Assembly: GCA_003342815.1 (NCBI GenBank)
Contig: PTEX01000024.1
Location: 1,989,159 to 2,053,158, forward strand
DNA length: 64,000 nt
Direction: 5' to 3'
Origin: Eudromia elegans
Taxonomy: Eukaryota > Chordata > Aves > Tinamiformes > Tinamidae
Made by a program: the position numbers and the translations under genes. Shown here in pieces: positions 13,066 to 25,090 of the stretch. Position 1 is the stretch's first letter, and each line of letters begins with the position of its first letter. A model generated the notes under the pieces. It saw only the letters and a list, made by a program, of their open reading frames with translations, had not been told where the DNA came from and made no database searches.

Positions 13066-15146
13066 GTGAGTGAATGAAAAATGGAGTTTAGATATCTATT
13101 AAATGTGTAACCCCTTGGCATTTCCAGCTGGAGCTTTTGAGGACTCAGAGTTAACTGACATTCATCCTTGAGTGTAATGCAGCAGTGGGCTAGCGCTGGT
13201 AATGAAAGATTTAAATTTAATAAAACCCGAATGAAGCACTCCTTGCTGTAAGCAGGCGGAGCAGGGCCTGAAGGATTAGTTCCTCGAGGGCAACTGGCCC
13301 CAGAATTTTGGCCGATCCTTCAGAGGAAAGCTGATTCAGTTGCCTGGCTTTCACACATATTATTGCCAGTCTGCCTGTGTATTCCCAGCCTGATTTCTCC
13401 GTTTGACACCTTTAATTTCTTTTGTTTCCTGCTATTATCCTCCAAGCACTGAGGATCCATTTTGAGTAAGATAATACATCTGCAATCTGTGTATTTAGAG
13501 GACTTCCTCTCCTGTTGCCTTACCCCTTGTCTTGCCTACATTTTCTGAATAATTGTAATTTTTGTAGTTTAGATGCTGGTCAGCTAGATAATATCAGTAA
13601 AACTAAACAGATCAACTACTAGAAGTTGTCCATGCAGGATCCGATGAAAATAACTCTAGATAATTTGTTTTTGTTCATGAGAGTAACTTACAAAAACAAT
13701 CCTAATATGGGGCCCTCTAAGACAACACCATGGCTCTTTAGAAACTTTGGATAGTTATAGGCAATTAAATGCATAAGTCTAATTTTTCCGCTGTGATAGA
13801 GAAGGTAGCATTCTTTTTAAAATTAAAATCTGCATCTAAAGGAGAAGGATAAAAGTTTATGTGCTAAAAGCTACTTCTAGATTTCATCCATGAAATCGGA
13901 AAGATAAAACTAGGTAAGACCAAAAATGTAAGTGCCAAGTACCGTCTGCCTCCGTGTTTGAATGAGATTAGGTGTGCACAACAGACCCGTGTGCAGCTCC
14001 AGGGCTCAGAAGAGAGGCTGAGAAAGGAGGACACTTCTCAGTCAGGATGTCAGTAAACACTGTTGCAGTTGTTGCACTGCAGTGCAGTGATTCAGAATCG
14101 TTTCATCACCTCGGTTTAGGTACGTGTGAGTCTGCTCTCTTTCTGTAAAACAAAACTTACTTCTTTGTAGGCAGACGGTACAGTCCTGATTCACATTTAA
14201 GTCAAGAGCAACTTTAGTTCGTTCAGAGATTTTGCTGACTTCTGCCTCAGAAGGGAATTTCACCCATAATCAATAGCTTTAGACTTGCTTGTCTTTCAGG
14301 TCATTGCACACCATGTTTGTTACAGGAAGCCAGGGTGTTTTGGAGTAACCCTTATCACAAGGATTGCTCAGTTGCTCAACTTTCCAAAGTTACATTCTCC
14401 AGATCGCATTGTGGCGTTTATAATCTATCCAGCTTCCTGGAGACTTGGCCTTGGCCTAGGCACCCTTTCATTATGGAAACGGGACCTGAATTGGTGTGCA
14501 CCAGATTGCGTGAGAGCAGAGCCCAGAGCTGCCCGTTCCCAGGTGCTGAGCAAGCCCCCAGAAAGGTGTTGATGGCACCGTACAGATCCTCCTGAGCAGT
14601 TTCAGCCAGCTAAGGTAGCTGTAGGTCCTACAAACAAGAGCCAGGAGACATTATTTTTGCAGGGCCTGTTAAAGATAGTTCATTAGGGGTAATCAGGATG
14701 GTGTACTAGGCCAGCAGGAGCCCAGGAAGGCGTGTTCCAGGCACTCACAGACCTACCCATGCTACCAGTGCACTTGGATATCCTTCTAGATGGAACTGCT
14801 GGTGGGTGGACTCTGTGGAGTCTGTGTGATGCAAAGCTGTGGCTGGCTTCTGACACCAATTCTTTCAGCTTCTGATCAGCAGAAATAAATCAACGGGGCT
14901 GTTCCAGCTTGTGAACGTGATTTAAGGTCTTTAAAGTTACAAGATCTAAAGCCCTCTCAGGTTGTTCATTGTCTCACAAGAGGATGTGGGTTGACTGTTT
15001 TTGGTTTTATATTAGACTCATGTTGGAGTTTTTTTTGTCTTGAGCTAGAACTGGGCTCTTAAACATTGCACATAAACTCATTCACCATCTCCATTATATA
15101 TTAACTGTGCATTAACAGCCATTCTTACAATACATTTCCATTTCAG
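13066..15146 (+). other. DACH2: DACH2 intron (2.1 kb)
   Basis: This is non-coding sequence between a strong GTGAGT donor and a TTTCAG acceptor. It is mostly AT-rich and single-copy, with moderately GC-rich patches near 13250-13330 and 14480-14780. I found no recognisable repeat, RNA gene or exon. Confidence 0.9.
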
Positions 15147-15290
15147 CAACAATTCAGAAACGCTTGAAGAAAGAAAAAAAGGCAAAGAGAAAATTGCAGG
15201 AAGCTTTGGAATTTGAATCAAAGAGAAGAGAACAAGTGGAACAGGCGCTTAAACAGGCCACATCAGGTGACGGTCTCAGGATGTTAAATG
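15147..15290 (+). CDS. DACH2: DACH2 coding exon: second half of the Dachbox-C coiled coil
   Basis: The frame, using one base from the previous exon, reads ATIQKRLKKEKKAKRKLQE, then ALEFESKRREQVEQALKQAT, and ends SGDGLRMLN. The basic patch and the EFESKRREQ block are nearly invariant in DACH1 and DACH2, which makes this the most diagnostic exon of the window. The acceptor is TTTCAG and the donor is AATG/GTAATG, leaving one base of a split codon. A second donor, TCAG/GTGACG, lies inside the exon after 15266. Its use would remove exactly 24 bp (8 residues, GDGLRMLN) and keep the same phase. The exon is otherwise intact. Confidence 0.96.
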
Positions 15291-16129
15291 GTAATGTTTT
15301 AGTTGGCCTTTCACAGTTAGCTTAAAATGATGTTTAATTAAGAGAGAAATATAAGATGATGCACAAAGCAAATTCCATTATAAGAAACGCAGTCCTTTCC
15401 TGAAATAATTAAAAATCTATTTCAGGACTTGTGCTCTGGGTCATGAATTAAAAAATAAAGAAGTCTCTAAGTAGGGAAGCAGCAGTTTACGTGGGCATCA
15501 TGAGAGTGTGGACTATGTTACCAGAGAGCTCTGTTACAGTGCTCGCCAAGACAATGTGAAGCTGGGCTCTGACTGGGTTCTCTGAACTCTTCCCTCCCGG
15601 CAGATTCGTGCTCAGAGCAGCTCAGCTGCCTTGTGAAAGCTGTTTGTCTGAAAGCTGTTTGTTTATTCAGCCGCAGGATCTGTCAAGTTTGTGAAATCTG
15701 TATCTGCTTTCAGCGCTGACTAGATTTCAGATACTTCCCAGTTACCCTTGTGAGATGAAACGAAATCAGTTTTTCGGAAATAGGATGCTTATGTTTTGGG
15801 TGGTGGGAGGGTTCGTCTTGACTTGTTTCTGACCGAAGCTGAGGTCCGCGCTGTGATTCTTTAGCCACGAACACAGCTGAGGTTGAGGCGGTGTCAGGTT
15901 TTCCAGCCCCTCTTGGCTCTGTGCGTGTCTGCCCTGCAGTCTCTGCAGCCGTATGCAGCAGAGGCTCGTGAAGCAGACTTACGTTGCAGTCTCTGCTGCA
16001 TTTGTAGGTCATGGAGGCTTTAAGATGCTTCTTCCTCCCTAGTCTGGGTCCTACTTGCAACTGAGCCTTAACATAAGCACACTGCAGAACGCTTTGAGCT
16101 GCGGAGTAAACATAATCCCTGTGGTGTGT

Positions 16130-16460
16130 CCCGGGTTGTTAGCGGTGAGGGCCGTCCGGACGGCTGTTTAAAGTTAGGACAAGCCTCCGACGGGAGCTGC
16201 CATTGCAACGCTTTGCAGTGGGCGTGTTGAGTCGTCATTTATCGGGAGCGCCCGTGACGTGCTGATACTCTTAGCTGCTAGAGCCACACCGAGGCAGTCT
16301 CGGCTGCCGGGCGTTACAGCCCAGCGTGTCTGTGTGACCAGGAGCGGGCTGGCCCTCGTGGTGTGCGGGCAGGGACCCGGAGCGCTGCAGGGAGGGAGAT
16401 ACAGCTTGCTGCAGCGCCGTGGGGAGGGACAGGGACCCAACAGCCAGGGGAGGGCAGGTT
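16130..16460. other. GC-rich CpG islet 4 (intronic)
   Basis: About 330 bp of GC-rich, CpG-containing sequence is open on both strands by composition only. It ends about 230 bp upstream of the octamer-motif cluster at 16.7 kb. No protein family or repeat is recognised. Confidence 0.5.
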
Positions 16461-16689
16461 GGGGGAATGTCCAGAGGAGACCCCACGGCGCAGCCACCAT
16501 CCAGAGGTGACTGCCAGAAAAAGATCCGCATTTCTGCAAGGTCGTTCACCTAAGTGCTGCAGTTGACGGAAAACACTTGAACCTCCCTCCAATGCCCAGC
16601 AGCTCTGAAGGCACAAATTAAGGGGTGCCGACACGCCAGGGTGTGACTGAGCGATTCTTACAGCTGCTGCCGTGGGCCTGGCTGCTCAT

Positions 16690-16825
16690 GGTTTGATTTG
16701 CAAGCACACTCAGGTAGTCATGTAGATGGTAGTGCCTGCAAGAAGCTGATATTTACATGCTAATCTGATTGCACATGCAAATCAGGTAGCTCATTAGCAT
16801 CTTAATCCACAATTTAATTGCAGGT
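16690..16825. promoter_or_regulatory. Candidate intronic enhancer: POU octamer and homeodomain cluster
   Basis: A perfect octamer ATGCAAAT (16775-16782) is flanked by two octamer variants in opposite orientation, ATGCTAAT (16757-16764) and ATTAGCAT (16793-16800). There is also a near-octamer on the reverse strand around 16694-16703, a TAATCC core (16803-16808) and TTAATTG (16814-16820). Such dense POU and homeodomain sites are typical of conserved developmental enhancers. The motifs are seen directly; enhancer activity and conservation are inferred. Confidence 0.45.
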
Positions 16826-18401
16826 ACAATTTTATGACAACAAAATGTGAAGGGCTATTCTGAATATTTTTAATTTAACTCTGACAGTCTGTCTCCTTTA
16901 ACAGATGCTGTTATTAGTTACAGATGACTCCGTCATTTTATGTATATACAACATGTACTGTAAAAGGTTTGAAAAGAAATAACCTTTTTAGAGTAACAGT
17001 TCAGTGCCCTGAATTTTCCTTCCAAACAGAAATCTGAAAATGGCAAACCTCGTGTGTTAGAAGTCGCCTGTAATTTTATAACAAAAAATTAAATCTGGCA
17101 AGACACTGTTTATTTGCTCATATATTTGCATAGGTCTCTCTGTGTATAGTTTTCACATATATTTCCCATATGCATATAACACTAAGATAGCACTAATTTA
17201 TTCTGTGCATGGGATGCATTCCAATCTGTTGCCCTGCCTCTGCATGGAGTTTGGTGGACGTTGTAGCGTGGCCAGCGTGCAGGTACTGACGCCTCCAGAT
17301 AGACTGGTAGCTCTGCAGTTATTTCCTGTTGAAAATGTCCAGCACCGACCTCAACAGAAGCGCATTCAAACTCTATGCACAGCTCCCTCCTAGTCTTTTT
17401 TTCCTCCTGCTTTAATTTCCAAGTGCTGTGTTATAAGGGAAGCAGATGTTTCTGCAGGATTCTAGGTGCCATGGATTCAAATCACATACCCTTCATGCTA
17501 ATCCTTGCTGGCACGGGGTGCATCGTGGCATCTGTTATAACACCCTGGGGTGTTGGAGGCCCCCCTCCCGCAAGGACTGTGCATACAAAGGTATTATCAA
17601 TATGAAATTAAATAGTTCAAAAGTGCATATCATTATGAGACTCTTTCTCAACTTGGAGGAAAAGCACCATCCCTTTTCGGGAGCTCTTGAAATCTGGAAA
17701 TGTTTCACATGCACAGTCACATACGTGACTTTGTGCTGGGTGATAAAGCACTCACTCCTACAACATCAAGAGCCCAGTCTTTTAAATGAAATATCCTCCC
17801 TATTTATTTCATATTTATTTATATACACAATACACACACATGTAAAATATTTAGGAATTGGAAAAAAAAGAGCCGGGGCTTTTGTGGCCATATGATATAC
17901 CTTATTCCCCGGAATATTTTTAAGAAAATAATACATAATATAACCTAAGAAACTAACAATAATATATTAGCTTTAATTCATGTCATGAGCATATATCAAT
18001 AGGCATTGGTTGTATTCTTTACTTTTTTACTTTGAAGATATATGAGTAGGAGAATCTGTTCAGTTTAATATCACAATTTAATTTTCACTTTTATTTATGA
18101 TATGTCAGAACCCCTCACTCTGCAAAAGAGAATTATATCGACATATTGGTGATTATTTTCTGATTATTCCATGATCATTAACATCACTAAAGATGTTAAA
18201 AATAACTCACTGTAAGAGTGAGTTTCCAATGTTGCCAATGTTTTCAAAATGATTTATTGCTGAAAACTCTGTGAAGCCCAAATGTTTTATGCAAGACCAC
18301 ATAACTTGGAGATCACCCCACTTTGCTGTAAACATTTTTCTGAAGATGCAACAGAGAAGGACAAAGGGAAATGCATTAATCTCAGGTGTCACATTTTTCA
18401 G

Positions 18402-18467
18402 ATGCTGGAATCCCAGATATGGAAATAGAACACAACGGAACCCCACATGACAGTGCAGCAATGCAAG
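18402..18467 (+). CDS. DACH2: DACH2 coding exon: acidic C-terminal tail
   Basis: A polypyrimidine tract and TTTCAG precede this 66-bp exon. With the carried-over base it reads DAGIPDMEIEHNGTPHDSAA followed by MQ, then leaves one base for the next exon. This tail separates DACH2 from DACH1, whose tail differs. The donor is CAAG/GTGCAG, a poor match to consensus, while the phase fits the final exon exactly. If the donor is not used, translation continues for 15 codons to a TAA at 18512-18514, giving an alternative C-terminus. From memory, and unchecked, the usual mammalian DACH2 product has a tail consistent with reading past this junction, so both forms may be real. Confidence 0.9.
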
Positions 18468-18514
18468 GTGCAGTATATCCCTCATCCCAGCACGTTTGTC
18501 ATAACTCATATTAA
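18468..18514 (+). CDS. DACH2: Possible alternative DACH2 C-terminus by reading past the weak donor
   Basis: Continuing in frame from the exon ending at 18467 gives GAVYPSSQHVCHNSY and then TAA (18512-18514). The GTGCAG donor at 18468 is weak, so a fraction of transcripts may retain it. A transcript ending here would need a nearby poly(A) site. I see only a weak ATTAAA-like signal near 18645 and no strong AATAAA close by. Confidence 0.35.
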
Positions 18515-20939
18515 AGTTGAATGAAATTCGGAATGTCTTTCTCTCTGTGTTCTCCTACTTAAAAACAAACAAATTAGTTCTGTTAATTTTCTTTTCCTGT
18601 TCTGAATAGAAGTCATTGGTAAGATTAATATTTAGCAAGATCAGAAATTAAATTGATTACATAGAGAGATGAGACTTGTATGTTTTCAAAAAATACATAA
18701 TTCAGAGAAGTTGGAAATCGTAACTAGGAAGACAAATACAGCAATGCTGAAGGTCCAGAATGCCTAAAAGAAATATTAGTTATACGTTTGAGTATATATG
18801 CATGCACCAAAAAGCATGCTGTATGTATTCCTGTGCGATCCCTTGCCTTTGTATTGCGAGGGCAGCCCCCTCCACAAACTGTGGATGCAAAGCAGTGATA
18901 ATGTGGAGTGCCAGCAGTGATAGTGTTCGTGTGACGAGCGATTATGTAATGCTCCTTTTCCTCTTTGTTCACTGCAAATACAGAACATTCGGGTTCTGCC
19001 TGAGCGCTGCCCCATAATCATCAGTGCCTGTAGGCCTGTGAAGTGAGGAGGTTGTGTAATCGTGTTATAGAGGGGCACCTAAGATAAGAGAGGTCTCAAC
19101 ATCAGATATTTCCATTGGAAATTGGCAGCCTTTTGGAGACGCCCAGAAGTGGATTCTTCTGTGGACAGTAGGATTTTCCCCCGTTTCATGTGTTTAAAAC
19201 ACACTGCTGTGTTTTGACTTCATTGACAGTTGTGCTTGGTTCCCCTGTAGATCAGATTGCATGGTCTCATATTTTGGCATGTGTCATATTATGGACACTT
19301 GCCTCCAGAGGTTAAGAAACAGAAAATAGTCACCCATGAAAATATTTGTTGTGAACAACTCGAACAATGTAATATTAAAACTTCTGCTTGGAGAAGATCC
19401 AGTTCTATAGCATTGTTTTTAACAAACCCACCTTTTCTCTCTTCAGCCCTTCCCCATGTTCCTTACAGAACATGAGGCTTCTGTGCTAGGTTATAAAGCA
19501 GCCCAAAGAGCTGCAAGTTTCAGTGTAATTCTCTTCCTAGAGCTTTAGAGCCTTTTTACTGAATCATGTAATTGTTATGAGCAAAAAATAATGTGTGTTT
19601 AGGTAACTACAAATGATCCTCTTCTGGGTAGGCAGAAAAGGACTGCAGTAATACACCAAAAACATACAAGGAAAACAGAAAACTACAAGCATTGGCTCAA
19701 ATCTGTCTACTTTTGCATCAGAATGATTGTAAACAACTGTGGGGACAGGGATGCCTAGTCACTTCCAAGCACCACTGACTTACTGGAAGGAATTGGAGAA
19801 CTTTCCTCTCTGTAGTCTGCTGCTCCTGCTGCTGCTCGGTGGCAAATGGCCTTGTCTTCAGCACAGTAAGGACTATGTGCACGGTAATGACCGTGTGCTC
19901 GCTGACAGCTTAAATATCCTAATCCTGCTCCTATCTGAGAGGGCGATGAGCTTAGCCAGTTCTTCCACAAAACACTCTGGGCTGATAAGCGTTCTGAAAA
20001 ACTCTGTTCAGCTTGCTCAGATTTCAAAGCATTTCTGTCCTCTAGCACCATCTACTTCATTTTCTTGTCCTTTATGCTGATACTATAATATCTTTGTATT
20101 CTATTTGCCTTTGATTACGGTTTTTAAAACTTGACAGCTACTGCTGCCCTTTAGTCTTCAGCAATTTGAGCACACTGCCTTCATTGCCCACTTCATTTGC
20201 TGGCTTTGTTTTTGGGGCACTGGGAGGAGTGAGGGTCAAAACATGCAACCCGAACACAAAGCTGTTTTCAGGCTTTCAAAATATCTCTGTAGTGCACAGA
20301 AAAAAGCTTTAGCATCAATGCAGACCTTTCTTTTTCTCTTGTCAATAGCTCTGCTGGACAGAAATCTATCATTCACACAGTGCCTTTGCTTTGAAATTCA
20401 ATTAGTTCCACTGCCAGTATCTCCTTAAGAGGGTTTAAAGGAAAATTACAGAAATACTGCACCACCACCTTTTAGAGTGATTAAGTCATATCATATTTTA
20501 TGCTCATTTCTTAAAATGATTTTATTAACACAAGCTGTTCGTATACCGTGATTCTGATATGCACTGTAAATCATTTCCGTTCAGCTGATGCATTTCCTCC
20601 ATGCTTTGTGTATTAATTGAATCGGAATTCTCTGCGTACAATACCAGCACTTCCCACTTTGCCACACGGTGCCTTCCACATGCCCGGTCGTCTCGTCCAG
20701 CACAGCTGAACCCGAGAGGAGCTTTCCAGCTGACGGGGTAAAGAAGTAGTAGCTGCCGTGGTGCTGGCGGCCCTGGGGGACGGGCCCTGTGTGCCCAGGC
20801 CCCTCTGCTCCTGGTTCCTCAACTCACTCGCGGGCCAGCAAGCGAGTGCGTCAACCATTTTATCAACTGATCTCCGTTTCACATAAAATAAACATACTGG
20901 GTGTCATTAAGTGCACCTTCAGATCAATGATTTTTGCAA

Positions 20940-21050
20940 ATGACATTCAAGTACCATTCGAGTAGTGCATTTGTGCTGATAAAAGCAAATTAAATTAGCA
21001 CAACTACAAGTGTGCTGATAAAAACTAAAACTGAACAGCAGCACCATTAG
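20940..21050. promoter_or_regulatory. Candidate intronic element with paired GTGCTGATAAAA repeats
   Basis: The 12-mer GTGCTGATAAAA occurs at 20973-20984 and again at 21012-21023, 39 bp apart, each carrying a GATA-type TGATAA core. Between them TTAGCACA (20995-21002) and TGTGCTGA (21011-21018) form an imperfect inverted repeat. The surrounding DNA to about 21400 is AT-rich and single-copy with several TTAATTA-type cores. This is a motif-level call only. Confidence 0.3.
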
Positions 21051-22139
21051 CTAACAAAGTAATATTTTCTCTTTACTGCTTTCTGCCATTTAGTTATTAT
21101 CCTATTGGAAATCTAATTATAATCCTTTTACTCCCTAGTCAAACTTCACAGTTTTTGCAAGCTTAGCACTGACAAGTGATTTCATTACATTTGATTGCCC
21201 GCGCCCAGATTGACTTAACTTCACTCGGAGACCTAAAAGCCCTCTCAGTTTCTCAGATTCCCTGTTTGCACATTACAGCAACAGCTCCTTTAATTAATTA
21301 GCATGAACAGCAGTAACATGAACTGCTGAACAGAAAATAACATCATTTTATGATCGCACAGAGACTTCTCCTTTTGCATGTTTATACCTTAGTTAACTTT
21401 TGTATTGCTATATTTCATTGTTAGGGGATATTGGAACGATCAGCCAAGCAATGTTATCTTAAAATTTTAAAAAATACAAGGTACCGTAATACTCCATGAT
21501 AACAACTTACGGAAAAATAAAGAGCCTCCAAGTCTCAGGAAAGAAGCCTCAGCACGGTAGGACAGACTGTTTTCCAGGTGAAAACACAGCTCAAAGGAAA
21601 CGAGGTTCCCTGTACGTGCACGGGGAGGACATGGGTTTGTGCAGTAACGGGGCAGTTAGTGCAGAACCCTGGCACAGAGTTAGCACGAGCCTGTCAGCAA
21701 CTCCAAATAACTTCTTTTTCTTTGTCTGTTTCCCAGAGGTAAAGGACTGCTTAGACCTGGAACATACCTTGTTTTCTGTTGGGTAGTCTTAACATTTTTA
21801 GAATCATACCCCCCACACACTGTATTTCTTCAGTATTCTAATAAAAGCAGTCACTTTGAAAAACCCAACCCATAGTAAAAAAGGGTGCACAGGAGACAGA
21901 AAAGGAAGGCAGTTTTTTAAAGAGGTTTAACCTCTCTGTCTCAGAGGAGCCTCCGCAGCCTCTGCAGCTGCGGGAGATGGGCTCAGCATCGTGGACGTTG
22001 CAGCACTATTGCCCTGGTGTTGCTTCCACTGAAACGAGTCTTCAAGCCGTTTAAATAGGAACAGGACCCTGTGGTTAGGGACTCTGGTGGTGCTGATGAG
22101 CCCCTTCCTCTTTAACCTGAGCGCAGGCTGGGTGTTTTC

Positions 22140-22450
22140 CGTGTGGCCAGCTCCTTAGCCATCCTCTTCGTTTGAACCTTGGGTGGTCTTCGCTCTGGTC
22201 TCTCGCTGCGGCGTGCGCTCCCCTGCGTGCCGTGCGTTACCGGCGCGCTGGGGACCGTGTGCCGTGCCGCTTGGCAGCGGTCTGGGCGCGCGCCCGCCGC
22301 CTCCCGCCGCGGTTCTGCCGCGGGTGCCAGGCTGTGCTGCTCCTCCGCGTGCCGGAGAGCGCCGTCTCGGGCGCTGCCGGCCTCTTCCCTAGTCGCTGGC
22401 CCTGGGATCCCCGGGATAACGCACTGCAGAGCTCTCCTGCCTGTGGCCCC
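22140..22450. other. GC-rich CpG islet 5 (intronic)
   Basis: This is a strongly CpG-dense patch, among the densest in the window, inside the last DACH2 intron. All frames are fairly open because of composition. No exon or repeat family is recognisable. It could mark an alternative promoter or a recombination-driven GC peak. Confidence 0.55.
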
Positions 22451-24548
22451 CGTGCAGGGCTTTAAAACAGCGCTGTCACTGATCTCAGTCCGGTTGTACT
22501 TCCTATGCAGAATATTTTTAGAGTTTATATAGAGACACACACACGTAGACATACAGATGAAGGAAGAAGCTGAAAATTTGTGTTTTCTTGGTTACAACTG
22601 ATGGAGAAAGGCTTTCCCAGGAGATGACCGAGTGTAAAGTTCCATATCTTTCTATTCTCACAAAGGCTGAAACATTTCCTCAGCAATTCAGTGTCCACAG
22701 GCTGGGATATTTCTTCAGCAGGAACCACTGTGGTATCTCCCGGTGTACTCAAACTGACAACTGCAGTCCAGCATCTGCATAGTTTGTATGCAGTGAACAC
22801 ATTATTGTCCTTGGCTGTTGTTTCTCATTAGAAATCCTGGTTTAAGTCCATGTTGCTGGGTTGGATTCCATAAGAATGTGGAAATACTTGTCAGGAGGAC
22901 TCAGTGGTCTTAAGCACAAAATAGGTGGGGGGGAAAAAGAAGCAGGTGACACGTATACAGGAGGAGGAGGTGACATTGAAATGGAAGGTGCCACAGGTCC
23001 TTCCTTTGTAGAAGAACACAGCTGCAAAGAGCAGGCCTCTGTAATGTTGGCCCTGAGGAAGATGTTAAGAAGCTCATGCAGGTTTAGCCATCAGGGACTG
23101 CCCATCTGCAGAGTGGGAAAGAGGCAAGATGAACGAGCACGAGAGATGGGAAGAGAGAAAACCAGCTTCAGCAGCAGCACGGCTCTCAGAAGCGCCTGTT
23201 TCCACTTTTATGTTAGTCCAGAGGAATACACACATTACTCACAGTGCGTTTCTTTTTCCCCTTTCACTGTTCAGTTTGGAAAAAAATTGAAAAATAGCCT
23301 GAAAAATAAAGAAAAAAAAAAGGAAAAAATACAGCAATTATTTTTTGATTTGTCTTTTTATGATGACCTTAAACCCTTCAAAAGAAAATGATGAACGATG
23401 GTGTGGTTGAAAGAGAATACTGGGGATCCATAGTCTGAACCACCAAGTCAGGGAAGAAAACGTTATCCCAAGGGGAAATTACCATTATTAGTATAGGCTT
23501 TGGCTCACAGAGAAATTGTGAGATCTTTACTCATGTTATACAACGTGAAGGGGAACAAATCCTTTCTAAATGTCTTGCTTATTAAGCCAGTCATGCATCT
23601 CACTGTAGGTTGTAAAGCAGTATAACATGCACAGGGGGCTCATAAGCATATTTTAGTGTTAGGGAATATCATTTATACAGTTTTTATATTGTCAATATTA
23701 CCCCTAGAGAATGAGATTAGGCTTTAAGCTACTGTAAATCTACACTTTTGCTCACCTTTGTATAATTTCATTTTTTAATAGAATGAAGCCCACATAAATG
23801 AATATTTGATTAAGGGATAAACCTAATAAAAGAATACATTTATTGCACACAGATTTATTCAGATCTTTGCTATGTAATACAATAAAATGCTATAAAATGG
23901 TGTGTAGTTTGCAGGAAGCTACACTAAGGAGATAGTGAATATTCTTCAAAAAGATGAATTTGACAACATCATATTGTATTTTGTGCCCAACTGATATCAA
24001 AGGTACTTTTAACACTTTAGTTCCTCATAGATGACTGGCGTGTGACATGGCTGATGCTAAATTAAGTTTATGGCACAGCAATAAAAATGTATTTTGATTT
24101 CTGGAGTTTATTTAAGAGCTTTCTGAAAAATAGAAGGAAATATTTAAAGATGCCTTTTATTTATATTGAGCCATAGCATCTGCTGAGTGATTACACTATT
24201 CTGGGACTCTCCCAAGTGTTTGAGATACCTTCATTCAATGTTCCTTGAGAAATAAACAACTGAAACCTGCTCCAGAGCTTACATAGGCAATTGGCTCAGA
24301 ACCATCCCGCATCTTACTTCAGTTTGAAAGATACTCTTGGGAATAACATAAAATACAATTTTAAATATCAATAATTGCACACTTAGGAAACATTTAACCT
24401 GGGGTTTAGCTTGCCGTTATGCATCGTAAAGGTGTGGGACCATATATTTGGTATCATATGTATATAGTTGAGGTCTTTAGTGGCCTGATGAGTGTAAGCA
24501 GTGAAGAGGGTAGTGCCCATGACCCACCTGTGTCTCTGCTGGGGCAGC

Positions 24549-24804
24549 AGTCCTATGGAGATCATCTGGTCCAACCCCCTGCTCCAGCAGGGACACCCAG
24601 AGCACGGGGCACGGGGTGGCTCCAGGTGGGTTGGGAGGATCTCCAGGGAAGGAGCCTCCACAGCCTCTCTGGGCAGCCTGTCCCGGGGCTCCATCACCCT
24701 CACAAGAAGTTCTTCCTCACATGGCGACGGAACTGCCTGGGGTTCAACTCGTGCCCGTTACCCCTTGTCCTGTCACTGGCCACCACCGAGAAGAGTTTGG
24801 CCCC
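24549..24804 (-). mobile_element. CR1 LINE fragment, 3' portion, minus strand
   Basis: The + strand reads as the reverse complement of the CR1 3' region, with signature blocks such as GATCATCTGGTCCAACCCCC, CTCTGGGCAGCCTGT and CCCCTTGTCCTGTCACTGG. CR1 is the major avian non-LTR retrotransposon, usually 5'-truncated. No reverse transcriptase is present, so this copy is dead. The terminal 8-bp repeat of CR1 is not evident. It is very similar in inverse orientation to the copy near 29.5-30.0 kb. Confidence 0.93.
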
Positions 24805-25090
24805 TGGAATCTAGCAAATGTGCAGGCCTGCACGGGCTCTGCTGGCATCCGTTACTACCGCACGGACTAACGCCCCGAGCGATCCTGAAAACGCCCCACG
24901 TGGAGGTGGCACGGCCGGGATGCGGCAGACCCTGGGCGGCGGAGCCCCGGCTCCACCGAGGCTCTGGTGCCGGGACAGCCGCTGCTGTGCACAACACAGG
25001 CTCCGGTGAACGCCCCGGCGGCAGCGGCCAGGCCTGCTGAGCAGGAGTGCCGGCACGTGGATGCCCTGCTCCCAGCCATCTGGTGGAGGC
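24805..25090. other. GC-rich CpG islet 6 next to the CR1 fragment
   Basis: GC-rich, CpG-dense sequence continues directly from the CR1 5' edge but lacks CR1 signatures. It may be unrelated flanking DNA or a diverged older insertion. No gene is seen in it. Confidence 0.4.

Larger units (their letters stand above)
15291..18401 (+). other. DACH2: DACH2 intron (3.1 kb)
   Basis: This intron runs between the GTAATG donor and a TTTCAG acceptor. It contains a GC-rich islet (about 16130-16460), a POU/homeodomain motif cluster (about 16690-16825) and AT-rich single-copy DNA. A possible CA-type short tract lies near 17826-17842. No exon is recognised in it. Confidence 0.9.

Noticed and set aside
22861-23391. 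176-codon open frame on the + strand in the last DACH2 intron
   Set aside because: No recognisable domain; it ends in low-complexity Lys-rich sequence from A-runs. It could be retained as a hypothetical only with transcript evidence.
24383-24703. Minus-strand open frame similar to a plus-strand frame at 29773-30042
   Set aside because: The similarity is real but reflects two CR1 3' regions, which are non-coding; it is not a duplicated gene.
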